Positions 22,159-28,975 of a DNA stretch of 28,975 nt are shown here, in pieces. The position numbers were made by a program, and so were the translations under genes. The notes below the pieces were generated by a model. It did not search any database and was not told the DNA's origin. It saw only the letters and a list, made by a program, of their open reading frames with translations. The stretch lies in assembly GCA_038239195.1 (NCBI GenBank), contig JBBSEZ010000069.1, forward strand, positions 1 through 28,975, in the 5' to 3' direction. Position 1 is the first letter of the stretch. Each line of letters opens with the position of its first letter. This stretch comes from JBBSEZ01 sp038239195 (GTDB lineage Bacteria; Planctomycetota; Planctomycetia; Gemmatales; Gemmataceae).

Positions 22159-23643
22159 ATGAACACTTCGACTGCATTGGTCCCGGATCAACACACCCTA
22201 GGCTGGCGGTTCGACAACACCTACTCGCGGCTGCCGGACGCCCTCTTCGCCCCGGCCAGGCCGGCCGCGATGCGAGAGCCGAGGGTGTCGGTCCTGAACC
22301 ACCGGCTAGGCGGCGAGCTCGGCCTCGACCTCGGCGCGCTGCCGCCGGAGGCTGCCGCGGCCGTGTTCGCGGGCCAAAACCTACCCGCCGGCTCCCGGCC
22401 GATCGCGCAGGCGTACGCCGGGCACCAGTTCGGCGGCTTCACCATGCTGGGCGACGGCCGGGCCATCCTGCTGGGCGAGCACCGCACGCCGGCCGGCCGG
22501 CTCATCGACGTCCAGCTAAAAGGGGCGGGACGGACGCGGTTCTCGCGCGGCGGCGACGGGCTCGCCGCGCTGGGGCCGATGCTCCGCGAGTACGCAATCA
22601 GCGAGGCCCTGGCCGCCCTCGGCGTCCCCACCACCCGGAGCCTGGCGGTCGTCACCACCGGCGAGCCGGTCTACCGGGAGTCGGTCCGGAAAGGGGCGAT
22701 CCTGACCCGCGTGGCCGAGAGTCACATCCGGGTCGGGACGTTCGAGTATGCGGCCGCTCTCGGGGACGAATCGGCCCTACGGGCGCTGGCCGACTACACC
22801 ATTGCCCGCCACTACCCGGAGCTGACCGACGCCCCCCGGAAGTACCTGGAGTTCTTCCGGGCGGTGACGGGTCGCCAGGCCGCGCTCGTCGCCCGGTGGC
22901 AGCTGGTCGGGTTCGTCCACGGCGTGATGAACACCGACAACGTGGCCGTCTCCGGGGAGACGATCGATTACGGCCCGTGCGCCTTCATGAACGCCTACGA
23001 CCCGGCGACGGTGTTCAGCTCGATCGACCGCGCCGGCCGCTACGCCTACGGCAACCAGCCCAACATTACGCAGTGGAACCTGGCCCGCTTCGCCGAGGCC
23101 CTGCTGCCGATCCTGGGCCCCGACCAAGAGAAGGCGGTCGCCGTCGCCACGGAGGTGCTCGACGAGTACCCCGCCCTGTTCCAGCAGCGCTGGCTCTCTG
23201 GGATGCGGATGAAGCTGGGGCTCCAGGCGGTCGAGGGCGGCGACGTCGAACTGATCCGGTCGCTGCTCGACTGGATGCAGAGGTCCCGGGCCGACTTCAC
23301 CAACACGTTCCGCGAGCTGTCGGCGGAGGGGCCGCCGTCCGGCGACCGATACCGGGAGCCGGACTTCCAGACCTGGTACGCACGATGGCGGGATCGACTC
23401 GGTCGTGACGGACAGCCGAGTACCTCGGCCTTCGCCACGATGCGGGCCGCCAACCCGGCCGTCATCCCGCGAAACCACCGGGTGGAGGAAGCGCTTTCCG
23501 CCGCCGAGGACCACGACGACCTGTCGGTGCTGCATCGGCTGCTGGAAGCGCTGACGTCGCCGTACGAGGAGAGGGCCGACCAGGCCCGCTACCGGGAACC
23601 GCCCGCCAACGAATGCGGCTACCGGACGTTCTGCGGGACGTAG
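22159..23643 (+). CDS. selO: Protein adenylyltransferase SelO (YdiU/UPF0061)
   Basis: A 494-residue SelO protein, a pseudokinase that transfers AMP from ATP to Ser, Thr or Tyr of target proteins, linked to the redox stress response. The N-terminal YAGHQFGGFTMLGDGRAILL and LKGAGRTRFSRGGDG are diagnostic. The active-site loop reads HGVMNTDN (254-261) and the metal-binding D270 is in IDYGPCAFM. The end, NECGYRTFCGT, keeps a cysteine near the C-terminus, where some relatives have selenocysteine. The length is normal. The ATG at 22159 follows GAGGAG; a TTG at 22147 would add four residues. It stands alone with its own promoter. It is intact although its neighbours on both sides are mobile-element remains. 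Confidence 0.95.
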   Translation: MNTSTALVPDQHTLGWRFDNTYSRLPDALFAPARPAAMREPRVSVLNHRLGGELGLDLGALPPEAAAAVFAGQNLPAGSRPIAQAYAGHQFGGFTMLGDGRAILLGEHRTPAGRLIDVQLKGAGRTRFSRGGDGLAALGPMLREYAISEALAALGVPTTRSLAVVTTGEPVYRESVRKGAILTRVAESHIRVGTFEYAAALGDESALRALADYTIARHYPELTDAPRKYLEFFRAVTGRQAALVARWQLVGFVHGVMNTDNVAVSGETIDYGPCAFMNAYDPATVFSSIDRAGRYAYGNQPNITQWNLARFAEALLPILGPDQEKAVAVATEVLDEYPALFQQRWLSGMRMKLGLQAVEGGDVELIRSLLDWMQRSRADFTNTFRELSAEGPPSGDRYREPDFQTWYARWRDRLGRDGQPSTSAFATMRAANPAVIPRNHRVEEALSAAEDHDDLSVLHRLLEALTSPYEERADQARYREPPANECGYRTFCGT

Positions 23644-23788
23644 GCGATCCGCCACAGTCGCTTGCGAGCGGGCACCTCTCGACACTGGCGGGGACACCAG
23701 GACGAAGTTCGACCGGGAGGGCCCGGCCAGACCGCCGTCCCCTTTCAACGCCGGAGCCCCCGTCGTCGAGGTTGGCCGGAAGTGAGCG

Positions 23789-24035
23789 TCATCGACCGCC
23801 GCACGAGCATCGACCTGGAGCGGTTTCGGAGTAAGTGTGGCGGAGGTAGCCGCAGTGGGCGATGTGGTTGGCGCACTCGTCGGGGGCGAAGGCGTCGGCG
23901 CGGAATCATGGGAAGCTCCGCAGCCCCTCCACCGTCCGCTCCCGCGCCTTGCGTAGCATCCCCTTCAGCCTGGGGAAGGCGCTCTCGATCGGGTTGAGGT
24001 CCTGGCTGTACGCCGGCGGGCTCGGCGTCGCCTCC
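23789..24035 (-). pseudogene. C-terminal fragment of an IS630-type transposase
   Basis: Read on the minus strand, this gives PPAYSQDLNPIESAFPRLKG, MLRKARERTVEGLRSF and later ADAFAPDECANHIAHCGYLR, the C-terminal end of an IS630/Tc1-mariner DDE transposase (the third acidic residue is in NPIE). A TGA at 23906-23908 interrupts the same frame. The upstream two thirds of the gene are missing beyond about 24035. Bases 23644-23788, between selO and this fragment, show nothing recognisable. Confidence 0.8.
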
Positions 24036-24178
24036 CTCCCCGTGTGATCGGCGCATCCGGTCAGGGGATGCAGGAGATCGGCGACGATGTGATCGGGGCC
24101 GCAGTGACGTGTTCAACTTGATGGCCTGACTGCGTACATCAGAGGCAAGCGCCGCTGGTGGACTTCGCTCCCGTTACA

Positions 24179-24199
24179 CAACTGCATAGGGTGCAGTTG
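24179..24199. repeat. Small hairpin between two transposase fragments
   Basis: CAACTGCA (24179-24186) pairs with TGCAGTTG (24192-24199) across a 5-base loop, just beyond the end of the ISKra4-type fragment. It might be part of an element end. Bases 24036-24178 show no recognisable gene. Confidence 0.4.
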
Positions 24200-24221
24200 A
24201 GCTGGATGCGCGCCTCGAGGG

Positions 24222-24620
24222 TCATGCCGCCGCCTTCGCTTTTCGGCGGCGGCGTGCTTCTTCGGCCTTTTCGGACACCTGGGGCACCTGCGTCGGCGCC
24301 TGACTCCAGATTTGCACCACCTTGCCGTTTTTCAGTTCGGCCCGCCCCTGTCCTTCCGAGAAGGCGAAGAAGGCGTCCCAGTCCCCGTTCACCTCGATGC
24401 ATCGCAGGAGCAATACCGCCTCCGCCCTCTCCGCGATCCAGCGCATCCCGCTGTTGTCCAGCCTTTCCCCGATCACGTAGCGCGCCGCCCCTTCCACCAC
24501 CCCGCTGGCCAACACCAAGTCCTGCTCGCGCCACTCGCCGTACTTCATCAAGCCCGCCCGCTTGCGCAAGTACTCGACCGCCTGCCCGTGCGCCTTCCGC
24601 TTCTGCTTGCTGTGCGCCAA
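24222..24620 (-). pseudogene. C-terminal fragment of an ISKra4-type transposase
   Basis: About 130 codons encode the end of an ISKra4-family transposase: EYLRKRAGLMKYGEWREQ, LASGVVEGAARYVIGERLDN, SGMRWIAERAEAVLLLR and NGDWDAF, finishing with a Lys/Ala/Arg tail. The N-terminal two thirds are absent. At about 24620 the sequence changes into the DUF2255 gene, which it has truncated. The reading frame within the fragment is intact but it cannot encode a working transposase. Confidence 0.78.
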
Positions 24621-24945
24621 TCATCGGACCGAGATAGGGGCTGCCGCGGTACTTCGCCCGGTACGCCTCGTCGATGCGGTCGTTGATGGGCCCATCGACC
24701 GGCTCGAAGGTGACATCCTTGGTCACGCCGGCGGAAGTGATGCGACCCGCTTTCTGCCGCACCGCGGCCCCGTACCAGCGGGAGCTCTGGCCGTTATAAG
24801 CGCGCACGGAGAGGTCGCCATCGACCGCGACGGGCCAGATCCACGTCGGGGTGCCGTACGTTGCCCCATCTTCGCGGAACGGCGCGATGTGCAGGTCATC
24901 GGCCTCCGCGATTTTGCGTAGCTCCTCTTCCGGCCACGTGCACAC
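24621..24945 (-). pseudogene. DUF2255 gene truncated at its 3' end
   Basis: About 108 codons of a DUF2255 protein: WPEEELRKIAEADDLHIAPF, WIWPVAVDGDLSVRAYNG and DEAYRAKYRGSPYLGPMI. The family normally ends about 15 residues after this point with a short basic tail; here the frame runs on into the ISKra4-type fragment in a meaningless frame until 24139. The start is GTG at 24945, preceded by GAGGAGGA. It was probably the last gene of the operon that begins with the cupin gene, 46 bases after the dehydrogenase. The family has no firmly known function and often lies near oxidoreductases. Confidence 0.75.
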
Positions 24946-24991
24946 GGTGGTCCTCCTCTCGATTCGTTACGGCCGCACGGCGCAAAGCGGC

Positions 24992-26009
24992 TCACGGGCG
25001 CAACAGCGCTTTGATCGCGCGGCGCTCGTCCATCGCGCGGTAGCCCTCGGCCACCTGGTCCAGTGGCAACGTCAGGTCGAAGACCTTGCCGGGGTTGATC
25101 TTTCCGCTCAGCACCATGTCGATCAGGTCGGGCAGGTAGCGCCGCACCGGCGCGGGGCCGCCGTGGAGGTGGACGGGGGCGAAGAACAGTTCCTCGCCCT
25201 TCAGCTCGACCCCGTGCGGGACGCCGACGTAGCTCACGTACCCGCCCTTGCGCGTGCAGCGGACCGCCTGCATCATCGACTCCTGGGTCCCGACGCACTC
25301 CAGCACCGAATCCGCGCCGACGCCCCTGGTCATGTCCATGATGCGGGCCACGCCCTCGTCGCCGCGCTCGACAACGACGTCGGTTGCGCCGAACTCGCGA
25401 GCGAGCTTCTGCCGCGACTCGTGTCGGCTCATCGCGATGATCCGCCCCGCACCCATCTGCCGGGCGGAAAGCACGCCGAGGAGGCCGACCGCGCCGTCCC
25501 CGACCACCACGACGGTGGATCCCGGCTTCACGTTGGCCGCGTCGGCGGCGAACCAGCCGGTGCCCAGCACGTCGGACGCCGCCAGCAGGCTTGGAACGAG
25601 GTCGTCCGGCGGAACACCCGGCGTCGGCACGAGCGTCCCGTCCGCCAGCGGCACGCGGAGTACCGGCGCCTGCGCCCTGGTGATGAACTCGCGGTGCATG
25701 CACGACGACTGGTAGCCGTACTGGCAGTTCGGGCAGGTGTTGTCGGAAGTGGCGAACGAGCCGATGACGAACTGCCCCGGCTTGACCGACTGCACCGCGC
25801 TGCCGACCTCCTCGACGGTGCCGCAGTATTCGTGCCCCATCGGCGTCGGCCCGTTGATCGGCTGGAGCCCGCGGTACGGCCACAGGTCCGACCCGCACAC
25901 GCACGTGAGCGAGATCTGGACGATGGCATCGGTCGGCTCGACGATCTTTCGGTGTCTCGCGGTCCTCGAATCGGACGTCGCGCGGACCATAGAGAACAGC
26001 TCCTCGCAT
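24992..26009 (-). pseudogene. Zinc-dependent alcohol dehydrogenase with a one-base frameshift
   Basis: A medium-chain zinc alcohol dehydrogenase of about 339 residues. The start MRGAVLYGPRDVRFEDRETP is in one frame, and the rest (IVEPTDAIVQISLTCVCGSD onward) is in the next. One extra base in the TTT run at 25947-25949 explains the shift. The catalytic zinc motif MGHEYCG, a cysteine cluster for structural zinc (CPNCQYGYQSSC) and the cofactor motif VGDGAVGLLG are all intact. It would oxidise or reduce an alcohol/aldehyde. Because everything but the single base is intact, a sequencing error is as likely as a real mutation. It follows the tautomerase gene by 29 bases in the minus-strand operon. 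Confidence 0.85.
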
Positions 26010-26038
26010 TGTCTCCACCTCCTCTTTGATGCTCACGT

Positions 26039-26278
26039 TCATGGCAATTCAGACAGGTCGTATCCTGGCTTCTTGTAAAGCTGCTCCGGCTTGTTCACGA
26101 CGTCGGGCTTGTAGACCTTCTCCGCCCAGTCCTGCGGCTCGACCTCTTCCATCGCCACCGAAACCGACTCCTCGCCATAGCCCAGGACATCCATGACGTT
26201 CCTGGCGATCGCCTCGGCGAGCTGGGACTTTTGCTGCTCGGACTTCCCAGGCCAGAGCTTCACGATGACGTGAGGCAT
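26039..26278 (-). CDS. 4-oxalocrotonate tautomerase-like protein
   Basis: A 79-residue tautomerase of the 4-OT/PptA family. The catalytic proline lies right after the initiator Met (MPHVIVKLWPGKSEQQK), followed by LAEAIARNVMDVLGYGEESV and the late VAMEEVEPQDWAEKVY. Members use Pro1 as a general base to tautomerise 2-hydroxymuconate-like or related oxo-acids; the substrate here is unknown. The ATG at 26278 follows AAGGAG with a six-base gap. It lies between the SDR (35 bases upstream) and the dehydrogenase in the same operon, which fits a pathway of small carbonyl compounds. Confidence 0.9.
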   Translation of the reverse strand: MPHVIVKLWPGKSEQQKSQLAEAIARNVMDVLGYGEESVSVAMEEVEPQDWAEKVYKPDVVNKPEQLYKKPGYDLSELP

Positions 26279-26313
26279 TAGCTTCTCCTTCGGTTCTTTC
26301 AGGTGGGTAACCG

Positions 26314-27091
26314 TCACTGTACCGTTTGGCCGCCGTCGATAACCATGGCGTGCCCGATGATGAAGGCGGCCGCGTCCGAGCAGAGCCAGACGACGGCCGC
26401 GGCGATCTCCTCGGGCTTGCCCATCCGCCCGACCGGCTCCTCCGCGATCACCTTCGCGCGTCCTTCGGGCGTGCCCCCGGTGAAGCGACCCATCATCGGG
26501 GTGTCGGATGTAGCCGGGACAGACGGCGTTGATGCGGACGTTCTGAGCGGCGTAGTCGAGGGCCGCCGCCCGGGTGAGGCCGATCACGCCGTGCTTCGCG
26601 GCGGTGTACGCGGGGCTGCCCTTGATGCCGACGACACCCGCCCCCGAGGATGTGTTCACGATCGCGCCGCCGCCCTGCTTGAGGATGAGCGGGATCTCGT
26701 GCTTCATGCACAAGAACATGCCGCGGAGATTGGTGTCAAAGATGCGGTCCCACTCGTCCTCATCGTAGTCCGCGGTCGGAGCCGGCTTCTTCGGCTCGAT
26801 GCCGGCATTGTTGAAGGCGAAGTCGAGCCGCCCGAATGCCTCGACGGTCTTGTCCAGGGCCGCCTTCACCTCCGCAGCCCGTGTCACGTCGCACCGGACG
26901 GCGAGCGCCCGCCCGCCTTGCTCTTCGATCAGGCGGACAGTCTCCTGGTTGCCCTGCTCGGACACGTCGGCGGCCGCCACGCTGGCCCCCTCGCGGGCGA
27001 ACGCCAGCGCCGCCGCGCGGCCGATGCCGCTCGCGGCCCCGGTCACGAACGCAACTTTTCCTGCGAAGCTCCCCTTCTCATTCGTCGGCAT
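26314..27091 (-). pseudogene. SDR-family oxidoreductase with a one-base frameshift
   Basis: A classical short-chain dehydrogenase of about 258 residues. The cofactor motif TGAASGIG, NNAG and the catalytic YTAAK are all present. At 26516-26517 one extra base shifts the frame: AVCPGYI should continue DTPMMGRFTGGTPEGRAK, which is found in the next frame and runs through VGRMGKPEEIAAAV to the normal end (IIGHAMVIDGGQT). As in the neighbouring dehydrogenase, a single indel in an otherwise perfect gene could be a sequencing error. The ATG at 27091 follows AGGAG. It is the second gene of the cupin operon. The substrate is not known. Confidence 0.85.
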
Positions 27092-27181
27092 TGTCTGCTC
27101 CTGTTTGCCTTCCGCCTCACGGCGGTCGTGGGACGTTCGTGCGTCTTCAATCGCACTTCTGACATCCGGGCTCGAGCGGTG

Positions 27182-27685
27182 TCACTTGCCGTACTGCTCG
27201 GCGGTGACGTGCTCCATCCACTCGACCACCTTGCCGTCGAGCGCCTGCTGGATGGCGATGTGCGTCATGGCCGTCGTCGGCGCGGCGCCGTGCCAGTGCT
27301 TCTCGCCCGGCGGGAACCAGACCACGTCGCCCGGCCGGACCTCCTCCACCGGGCCGCCCTCGCGCTGCACTCGCCCGCAGCCGGCCGTCACGATCAGCGT
27401 CTGGCCCAGCGGGTGGGTGTGCCACGCCGTCCGCGCGCCGGGCTCGAACGTGACGCTGGCGCCGGCCGCCCGCGCCGGGGCACTCGCCTGGAACAGGGGG
27501 TCGATGCGCACCGTGCCGGTGAACCACTCGGCCGGCCCCTTGCCGGGCGGTTGCGAACCATTTCTCTTGATCTCCATGTGAGACTCCCGTCTTTTGGTCG
27601 GAGGCGAAACAGACCGCGCGAGGATGGCCGCCAGAGCGGCGAGCCCGGCGGTTCCGGCGATCCGGAGGAAAGTGCGGCGGACCAT
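27182..27685 (-). CDS. Cupin-domain protein with a Tat-like signal
   Basis: A 167-residue protein. The N-terminal 22 residues (MVRRTFLRIAGTAGLAALAA) have a twin-arginine motif and hydrophobic core. The cupin domain follows, with metal ligands in GARTAWHTHPLGQ and PPGEKHWHGAAP; the start KRNGSQPPGKGPAEWFTG is that of cupins beside tautomerase and SDR genes. The start at 27685 is preferred because AGGAGG lies seven bases upstream. An internal ATG at 27577 also has a fair ribosome-binding site (GGGAG) and would give a 131-residue cytoplasmic form, so two forms are possible. It is the first gene of the minus-strand redox operon and is divergent from the AraC-type regulator. Confidence 0.85.
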   Translation of the reverse strand: MVRRTFLRIAGTAGLAALAAILARSVSPPTKRRESHMEIKRNGSQPPGKGPAEWFTGTVRIDPLFQASAPARAAGASVTFEPGARTAWHTHPLGQTLIVTAGCGRVQREGGPVEEVRPGDVVWFPPGEKHWHGAAPTTAMTHIAIQQALDGKVVEWMEHVTAEQYGK

Positions 27686-27823
27686 GCTCCGGCCTCCTGG
27701 TACTCGATCCTGTGCAACTCCAGGGCCGGACACGCCCGACGCCTTCGCCGTCCGACGGCGTGAGCCTGAAGCGGCCTGACCGGAACTCGCCTGACCGCGT
27801 CCTCGGCCGCCGCCCGACGAATA

Positions 27824-27832
27824 AATGGTAGG
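27824..27832. promoter_or_regulatory. Copy of the HxlR-region motif upstream of the cupin operon
   Basis: AATGGTAGG here is identical to the motif found in inverted pairs at 9049-9057 and 9082-9090. On the minus strand it contains TACCAT, which could be the -10 box of the cupin operon, 140 bases before its start, but the -35 position is weak (ACCGGT). Only one copy is seen. The 294-base region between cupin and AraC holds no other clear site besides a small palindrome at 27746-27760. Confidence 0.35.
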
Positions 27833-27906
27833 CTCGGGTGCCGAGTCACCGGTAGCACGATCATCCAGTGCGCTAGCCTAATCCTCCACGACTTGGCGGC
27901 GCGCTC

Positions 27907-27936
27907 GTGACCCTGGGTGCCCGTTGCGGGTACAAT
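27907..27936 (+). promoter_or_regulatory. Candidate promoter of the AraC-type regulator
   Basis: GTGACC (27907-27912), an 18-base spacer and TACAAT (27931-27936) form a fair sigma-70 promoter, 43 bases before the GTG start of the regulator. Confidence 0.45.
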
Positions 27937-28132
27937 GAAGAAGGGCTGAGCGGGCCGACTGGAGGGGGGAGGAGTAGACGTGGCGACGGACGACCAGGGA
28001 AAACTCGCGGCCGCGATCGAGCGGCGAACTGGCGCGGACGGCGTGTACGACACGGCGGTGCACGCGCTCAAGCTGTCTCGATTCTCGGCCCCCTCGGACC
28101 TTGTCGCCTTGGTGTACGAGCCTTGTCTCTGT

Positions 28133-28254
28133 CTAGGGTTTTGCACTTCGACGTAAGTCGTTATTCCTCGGTCAGTGGGGCAGACGTAAGTCCTTATTTC
28201 TCGGTCAGCGCCGCGGCGAAAATTAAGGAGTTACGTCGAAGTGCAAAACCCTAG
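28133..28254. mobile_element. 122-bp MITE-like element inside the AraC-type gene
   Basis: Perfect 24-bp terminal inverted repeats (28133-28156 and 28231-28254, beginning CTAGGGTTTTGCACTTCG) bound an element too small for a gene. It is flanked by the 5-bp direct repeat TCTGT (28128-28132 and 28255-28259). Deleting the element plus one TCTGT joins TGT to GTC and restores the AraC frame (CLC followed by VVAWGAK). This proves the exact boundaries. The parent transposase is not in the window. Confidence 0.92.
28150..28208. repeat. Internal tandem repeat in the MITE
   Basis: Two 26-base copies with a 33-base period (28150-28175 and 28183-28208) share GACGTAAGTC/CTTATT-like sequence and differ at two positions. 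Their first bases overlap the left inverted repeat. They may be transposase-binding sites of the parent element. Confidence 0.7.
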
Positions 28255-28835
28255 TCTGTGTCGTCGCCTGGGGCGCGAAGGAGGTGATCCTCGCGGGCGA
28301 GACGTATCGCCTCGACCCAGCCCAGTCGCTCCTGGTATCGGTCGATCTGCCGGTCGAGGCCCGGGTGGTCGAGGCATCGGCGGGCTTCCCGTACCTTGCG
28401 GCTCGCATCTCGCTCGACCCGGCGGTGGTCGGCGAACTCCTGGCCGAGGGCGCAGCCGCGCCGCCGACCGGCCCGTCCGCGCGGGGGCTCGCCGTGAGCC
28501 CGGTCGGGATGTCGCTTCTGGACGCTGTCAGCCGCCTCGTGGCCCTGCTCGACACCCCACCGGACACCGCGCCGCTGGCACCGCTCGTGCTCCGCGAGAT
28601 CACCTACCGGCTACTCACTGGGCCGCAGGGGTCGCGGTTGCGGCAGATCGCCTCGGCCGGGGCGCCAGCCTACAGGATCGCCCGCGCGATCCGCTTGCTG
28701 AAGGAAAACTTCGCCGAGCCCCTCCGGGTCGAGTCGCTCGCGAGGCAGGTGGGGCTGAGCCCGTCGGCCTTCCACCTGCATTTCAAGGGGGTGACGGCGC
28801 TGAGCCCGCTGCAGTACCAGAAGCGCCTGCGCCTG

Positions 28836-28975
28836 TATGCGCTCACCGGGGAAACCGTTGAAGTGAAACGGTAACGTGGTAAGAAAAGCGCAGGGAGGAC
28901 GACGACCCGGTGAAGCGGGTCGTCATCTTTGTGGCGAACCGAGGCAGGGCAGGCGATTCAGGAGGTATCCGGCAC
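28836..28975. other. Unidentified sequence after the AraC breakpoint
   Basis: From about 28836 to the window end the DNA is not part of the AraC-type gene. It holds a hairpin, GACGACCCG (28901-28909) with CGGGTCGTC (28916-28924), and no open frame I recognise. It could be the start of another mobile element that removed the end of the regulator, continuing outside the window. Confidence 0.5.

Larger units (their letters stand above)
27980..28874 (+). pseudogene. AraC/YqhC-type regulator broken by a MITE and a 3' junction
   Basis: The GTG at 27980 follows GGAGGGGGGAGGAG. The first 51 codons encode the start of an AraC_N domain (AIERRTGADGVYDTAVHALK, LVYEPCLC). The 122-bp element then inserts, and a stop is reached at 28154. 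After it the domain resumes (VVAWGAKEVILAGETYRLDP, LLVSVDLPVEARVVEAS), followed by the first helix-turn-helix (LKENFAEPLRVESLARQVGL, SAFHLHFKGVTALSPLQYQK). After about 28836 the sequence is unrelated (YALTGETVEVKR) and the second helix-turn-helix is missing. The gene is therefore doubly damaged. It would have controlled the divergent cupin/SDR/dehydrogenase operon, as YqhC controls yqhD in E. coli; that is inference. Confidence 0.88.

Noticed and set aside
24139..24620. A full-length DUF2255 protein with a long C-terminal extension
   Set aside because: The extension is a shadow frame of the ISKra4-type fragment, whose own frame has clear transposase motifs.
28133..28254. A 4-bp CTAG target duplication for the MITE
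   Set aside because: Keeping one CTAG and both TCTGT copies would add three residues to the AraC_N motif, while removing one TCTGT restores the exact family spacing.

Overview
The window is very GC-rich and has the flavour of a planctomycete of the Gemmata/Isosphaera type. This taxonomic call is inference from gene content: a secreted PQQ-type beta-propeller protein, a HEAT-repeat lipoprotein-like secreted protein, a Ro60/TROVE-like VWA protein, a BNR propeller coupled to a MoaD-like protein, a Ser/Thr-kinase remnant, and many long intergenic palindromes. No rRNA, tRNA or CRISPR array was seen.

Left part (about 0.2-18.6 kb) is mostly intact chromosomal genes. A two-component system (response regulator 201-926, histidine kinase 937-2793) ends at a good rho-independent terminator. 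It is followed by a secreted PQQ-like propeller protein, a convergent VWA protein (minus strand), a divergent HEAT-repeat protein, a DinB-family protein, an HxlR regulator divergent from an SDR oxidoreductase, a convergent aldo/keto reductase, a secreted protein with two PrcB-like repeats, an ABC-F ATPase, a UvrA-like ATPase, and a two-gene operon of a six-Asp-box BNR propeller and a small MoaD/ThiS-like protein ending in Gly-Gly. The HxlR/SDR intergenic region has two divergent promoters whose -10 boxes both lie inside inverted copies of the same 9-bp motif. Between the PrcB and ABC-F genes lies a fossil of a Ser/Thr kinase activation loop.

Right part (about 18.7-29 kb) is an accessory, rearranged zone. 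It starts with a VOC/PhnB gene cut after about 47 codons, followed tail to tail by a small membrane protein. A C-terminal aldo/keto reductase fragment abuts a 1.5-kb insertion sequence with perfect 27-bp inverted repeats and a decayed transposase. Then come an intact DUF5131 (phage Gp37/Gp68-like) gene and an intact selO, the remains of an IS630-type and an ISKra4-type transposase, and a DUF2255 gene truncated by the latter. The last block is a redox operon on the minus strand (cupin, SDR, tautomerase, zinc alcohol dehydrogenase, DUF2255) divergent from an AraC/YqhC-type regulator. In this sequence both the SDR and the dehydrogenase carry a single-base insertion. The regulator is broken by a 122-bp MITE-like element with perfect 24-bp inverted repeats and a TCTGT target duplication; removing the element and one duplication restores the reading frame exactly. 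Its C-terminus is also lost at a second junction.

The strongest candidates for something undescribed are the BNR propeller/MoaD-like pair with its own promoter and 18-bp palindromic operator, the TROVE-like VWA protein, and the new MITE. The two oxidoreductase modules (8.7-10.8 kb and 24.6-27.7 kb) share an exact 9-bp candidate operator, which suggests one regulator may act on both.
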